Below are positions 63,012 through 64,000 of a DNA stretch of 64,000 bases, piece after piece. Positions within the stretch are counted from its first letter, which is position 1, and the number at the start of each line of letters is the position of its first letter. The stretch spans positions 62,001-126,000 of the forward strand of contig CAWEJL010000013.1 of NCBI GenBank assembly GCA_963809385.1, in the 5' to 3' direction. The notes under the pieces are model-generated. The model did not search any database and had not been told where the DNA came from. It saw only the letters and a program-made list of their open reading frames with translations. The position numbers were made by a program, and so were the translations under genes. The DNA is from JAKAIY01 sp963809385 (GTDB lineage Bacteria > Chloroflexota > Ktedonobacteria > Ktedonobacterales > JADMIN01).

Positions 63012-64000
63012 ATGGAGCGATGGGGACAGCGCGGACTGGCGCGGCTGGCGGCGTTGGGGCTGCTGGCGGCGGCGCTGACACTGGCGGCTTGCGGAGGGAC
63101 GGGGGCGGCCAGTGCGAAGGGGACGGTCAGCGTGGCCTACGCGGGCTCGCTGGTCAACCTGATGGAGCATCACCTCGGCCCGGCGTTCAGCTCAGGCGAC
63201 GGGTTATGGCTACGAAGGGCGCGGCGCGGGCTCGGTGGCGCTGGCCAACCAGATCAAGAGCAAGCTGATCGCGCCGGACGTCTTCATCAGCGCCTCGAAT
63301 GCGGCCTACAAGCCGTTGGAGGGCGCGGCCAACGGGAACATCGTCAGCTGGTACATCACCTTCGCCGGCGATAGCATGGTGATTGGCTACAATCCCAGGA
63401 GCCAGTACGCGACGCAATTCGCGGCGGCGGCCAGGGGGACGGAGCCGTGGTATCAGGTTCTGGAGACGCCAGGGCTGCGGCTGGGCCGCACCGATCCCAA
63501 GCTCGACCCCAAGGGCGTCAACACGCTCTACACCCTGCAACTGGCGGAGACGTATTACCAGCAGCCGGGGCTGGCGGCGAAGATTCTCGGCTCGAACGAG
63601 AACCCGGCCCAAATCTTCCCCGAAGAGGAGCTGGTGACGCGGCTGACGGCGGGGCAACTCGACGCGGGATTCTTCTACCTGAATGAGGTAAAGGACGCCA
63701 GCATCCCATATATCACGCTGCCGAAACAGGTTGACCTGAGCGATCCGTCGCTGGCCAGCGCCTACGCGGCGGCGACCTACACCACCGCGTCGGGGACGGT
63801 CCAGCATGGCGCGCCAATCCTCTTCAGCGTGACGATTCCGGCGACGGTGAAAAATCAGGCGGGCGCGGTGGCGTTCGTGCAATACTTGCTGGGAGAGAAG
63901 GGGCAGGCGCTGCTGGCGTCCAGCGGCTTCCTCGCGGCGCCGTTCACCTTCACCGGCGACGCGGCGAAGGTCCCCGCCGGGCTGGCGCAGTACGCGAAGG
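63012..64000 (+). CDS. ModA/WtpA-like oxyanion-binding lipoprotein, 3' truncated (one frameshift)
   Basis: Start MERWGQRGLARLAALGLLAA with lipobox LTLAAC. The mature part opens GTVSVAYAGSLVNLMEHHLG, the typical start of molybdate/tungstate/sulfate-binding proteins. A frame change near 63197 gives GYGYEGRGAGSVALANQIKS, then PDVFISASNAAYKPLEGAA, WYITFAGDSMVIGYNPRSQY and IPYITLPKQVDLSDPSLASA. The protein captures molybdate or tungstate outside the membrane for an ABC transporter, whose permease and ATPase should follow beyond the window end. The C-terminus is cut off. Confidence 0.85.

Overview
This is a GC-rich window, roughly two-thirds G+C, that reads like chromosomal DNA of a member of the Chloroflexota. 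The assignment is an inference from gene style: a DnaB/DnaD/DnaI-type helicase-loading trio, an F420 (deazaflavin)-type nitroreductase domain, alanine-rich membrane proteins, an ArsR-rhodanese fusion and a single RRM protein. No rRNA or tRNA gene was found, so the phylum call is moderate at best. Many genes are interrupted by single-base indels, including housekeeping genes such as purB. Part of this looks like sequence or assembly error, while the type I restriction locus looks genuinely degraded.

Layout. 1-2.5 kb: a YciI-like gene end, a DedA membrane protein with a coupled small membrane protein, and an unknown protein. 2.7-9.7 kb: a type I restriction-modification locus with a broken hsdR, a Doc/Fic toxin module, a second hsdR tail, a wrecked hsdS, a HicA/HicB module and hsdM. 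10-16.6 kb: an FAD-dependent dehydrogenase, two alpha/beta hydrolases, purB and an MFS exporter. 16.7-18.2 kb: a MarR repressor and a quinone-type ring-cleaving dioxygenase with matching operators (MhqR/MhqO-like). 18.3-25.9 kb: a Na+/H+ antiporter, ComFC, a TPR protein, a large membrane protein, a zinc-finger protein, an RRM protein and an HtrA protease.

26.1-29.6 kb: a minus-strand sulfur operon of ArsR-rhodanese regulator, MFS transporter and persulfide dioxygenase-rhodanese, preceded by a perfect 34-bp palindrome. 30.2-37 kb: a zinc-ribbon protein, GNAT, DUF4291, a peptidase S51, an isoaspartyl peptidase, a nitroreductase and a TIR-domain protein. 37-44 kb: a response regulator, membrane histidine kinase and DinB operon, a HAMP-like membrane protein, a second MarR and a TerC protein. 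44.3-51.4 kb: a large membrane-anchored class A beta-lactamase-fold protein, two membrane proteins (one a GT-C-like glycosyltransferase) and a peptide-binding lipoprotein.

52.4-59 kb: an acidic EEAAP-repeat protein, then the replication block. dnaB, carrying an intein, dnaD-like and dnaI-like genes are read leftward from a cluster of DnaA boxes that is a good oriC candidate and is partly tandemly duplicated. 59-64 kb: a small membrane protein, an O-methyltransferase, a metallo-beta-lactamase/F420-nitroreductase fusion, another hydrolase and the start of a ModA/WtpA-like lipoprotein with a palindromic operator.

Two families of palindromic repeats are scattered through intergenic DNA. Both have also entered coding regions in frame: one in the histidine kinase, the other in the glycosyltransferase and the helicase loader. 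This resembles the palindromic elements known inside Rickettsia proteins.
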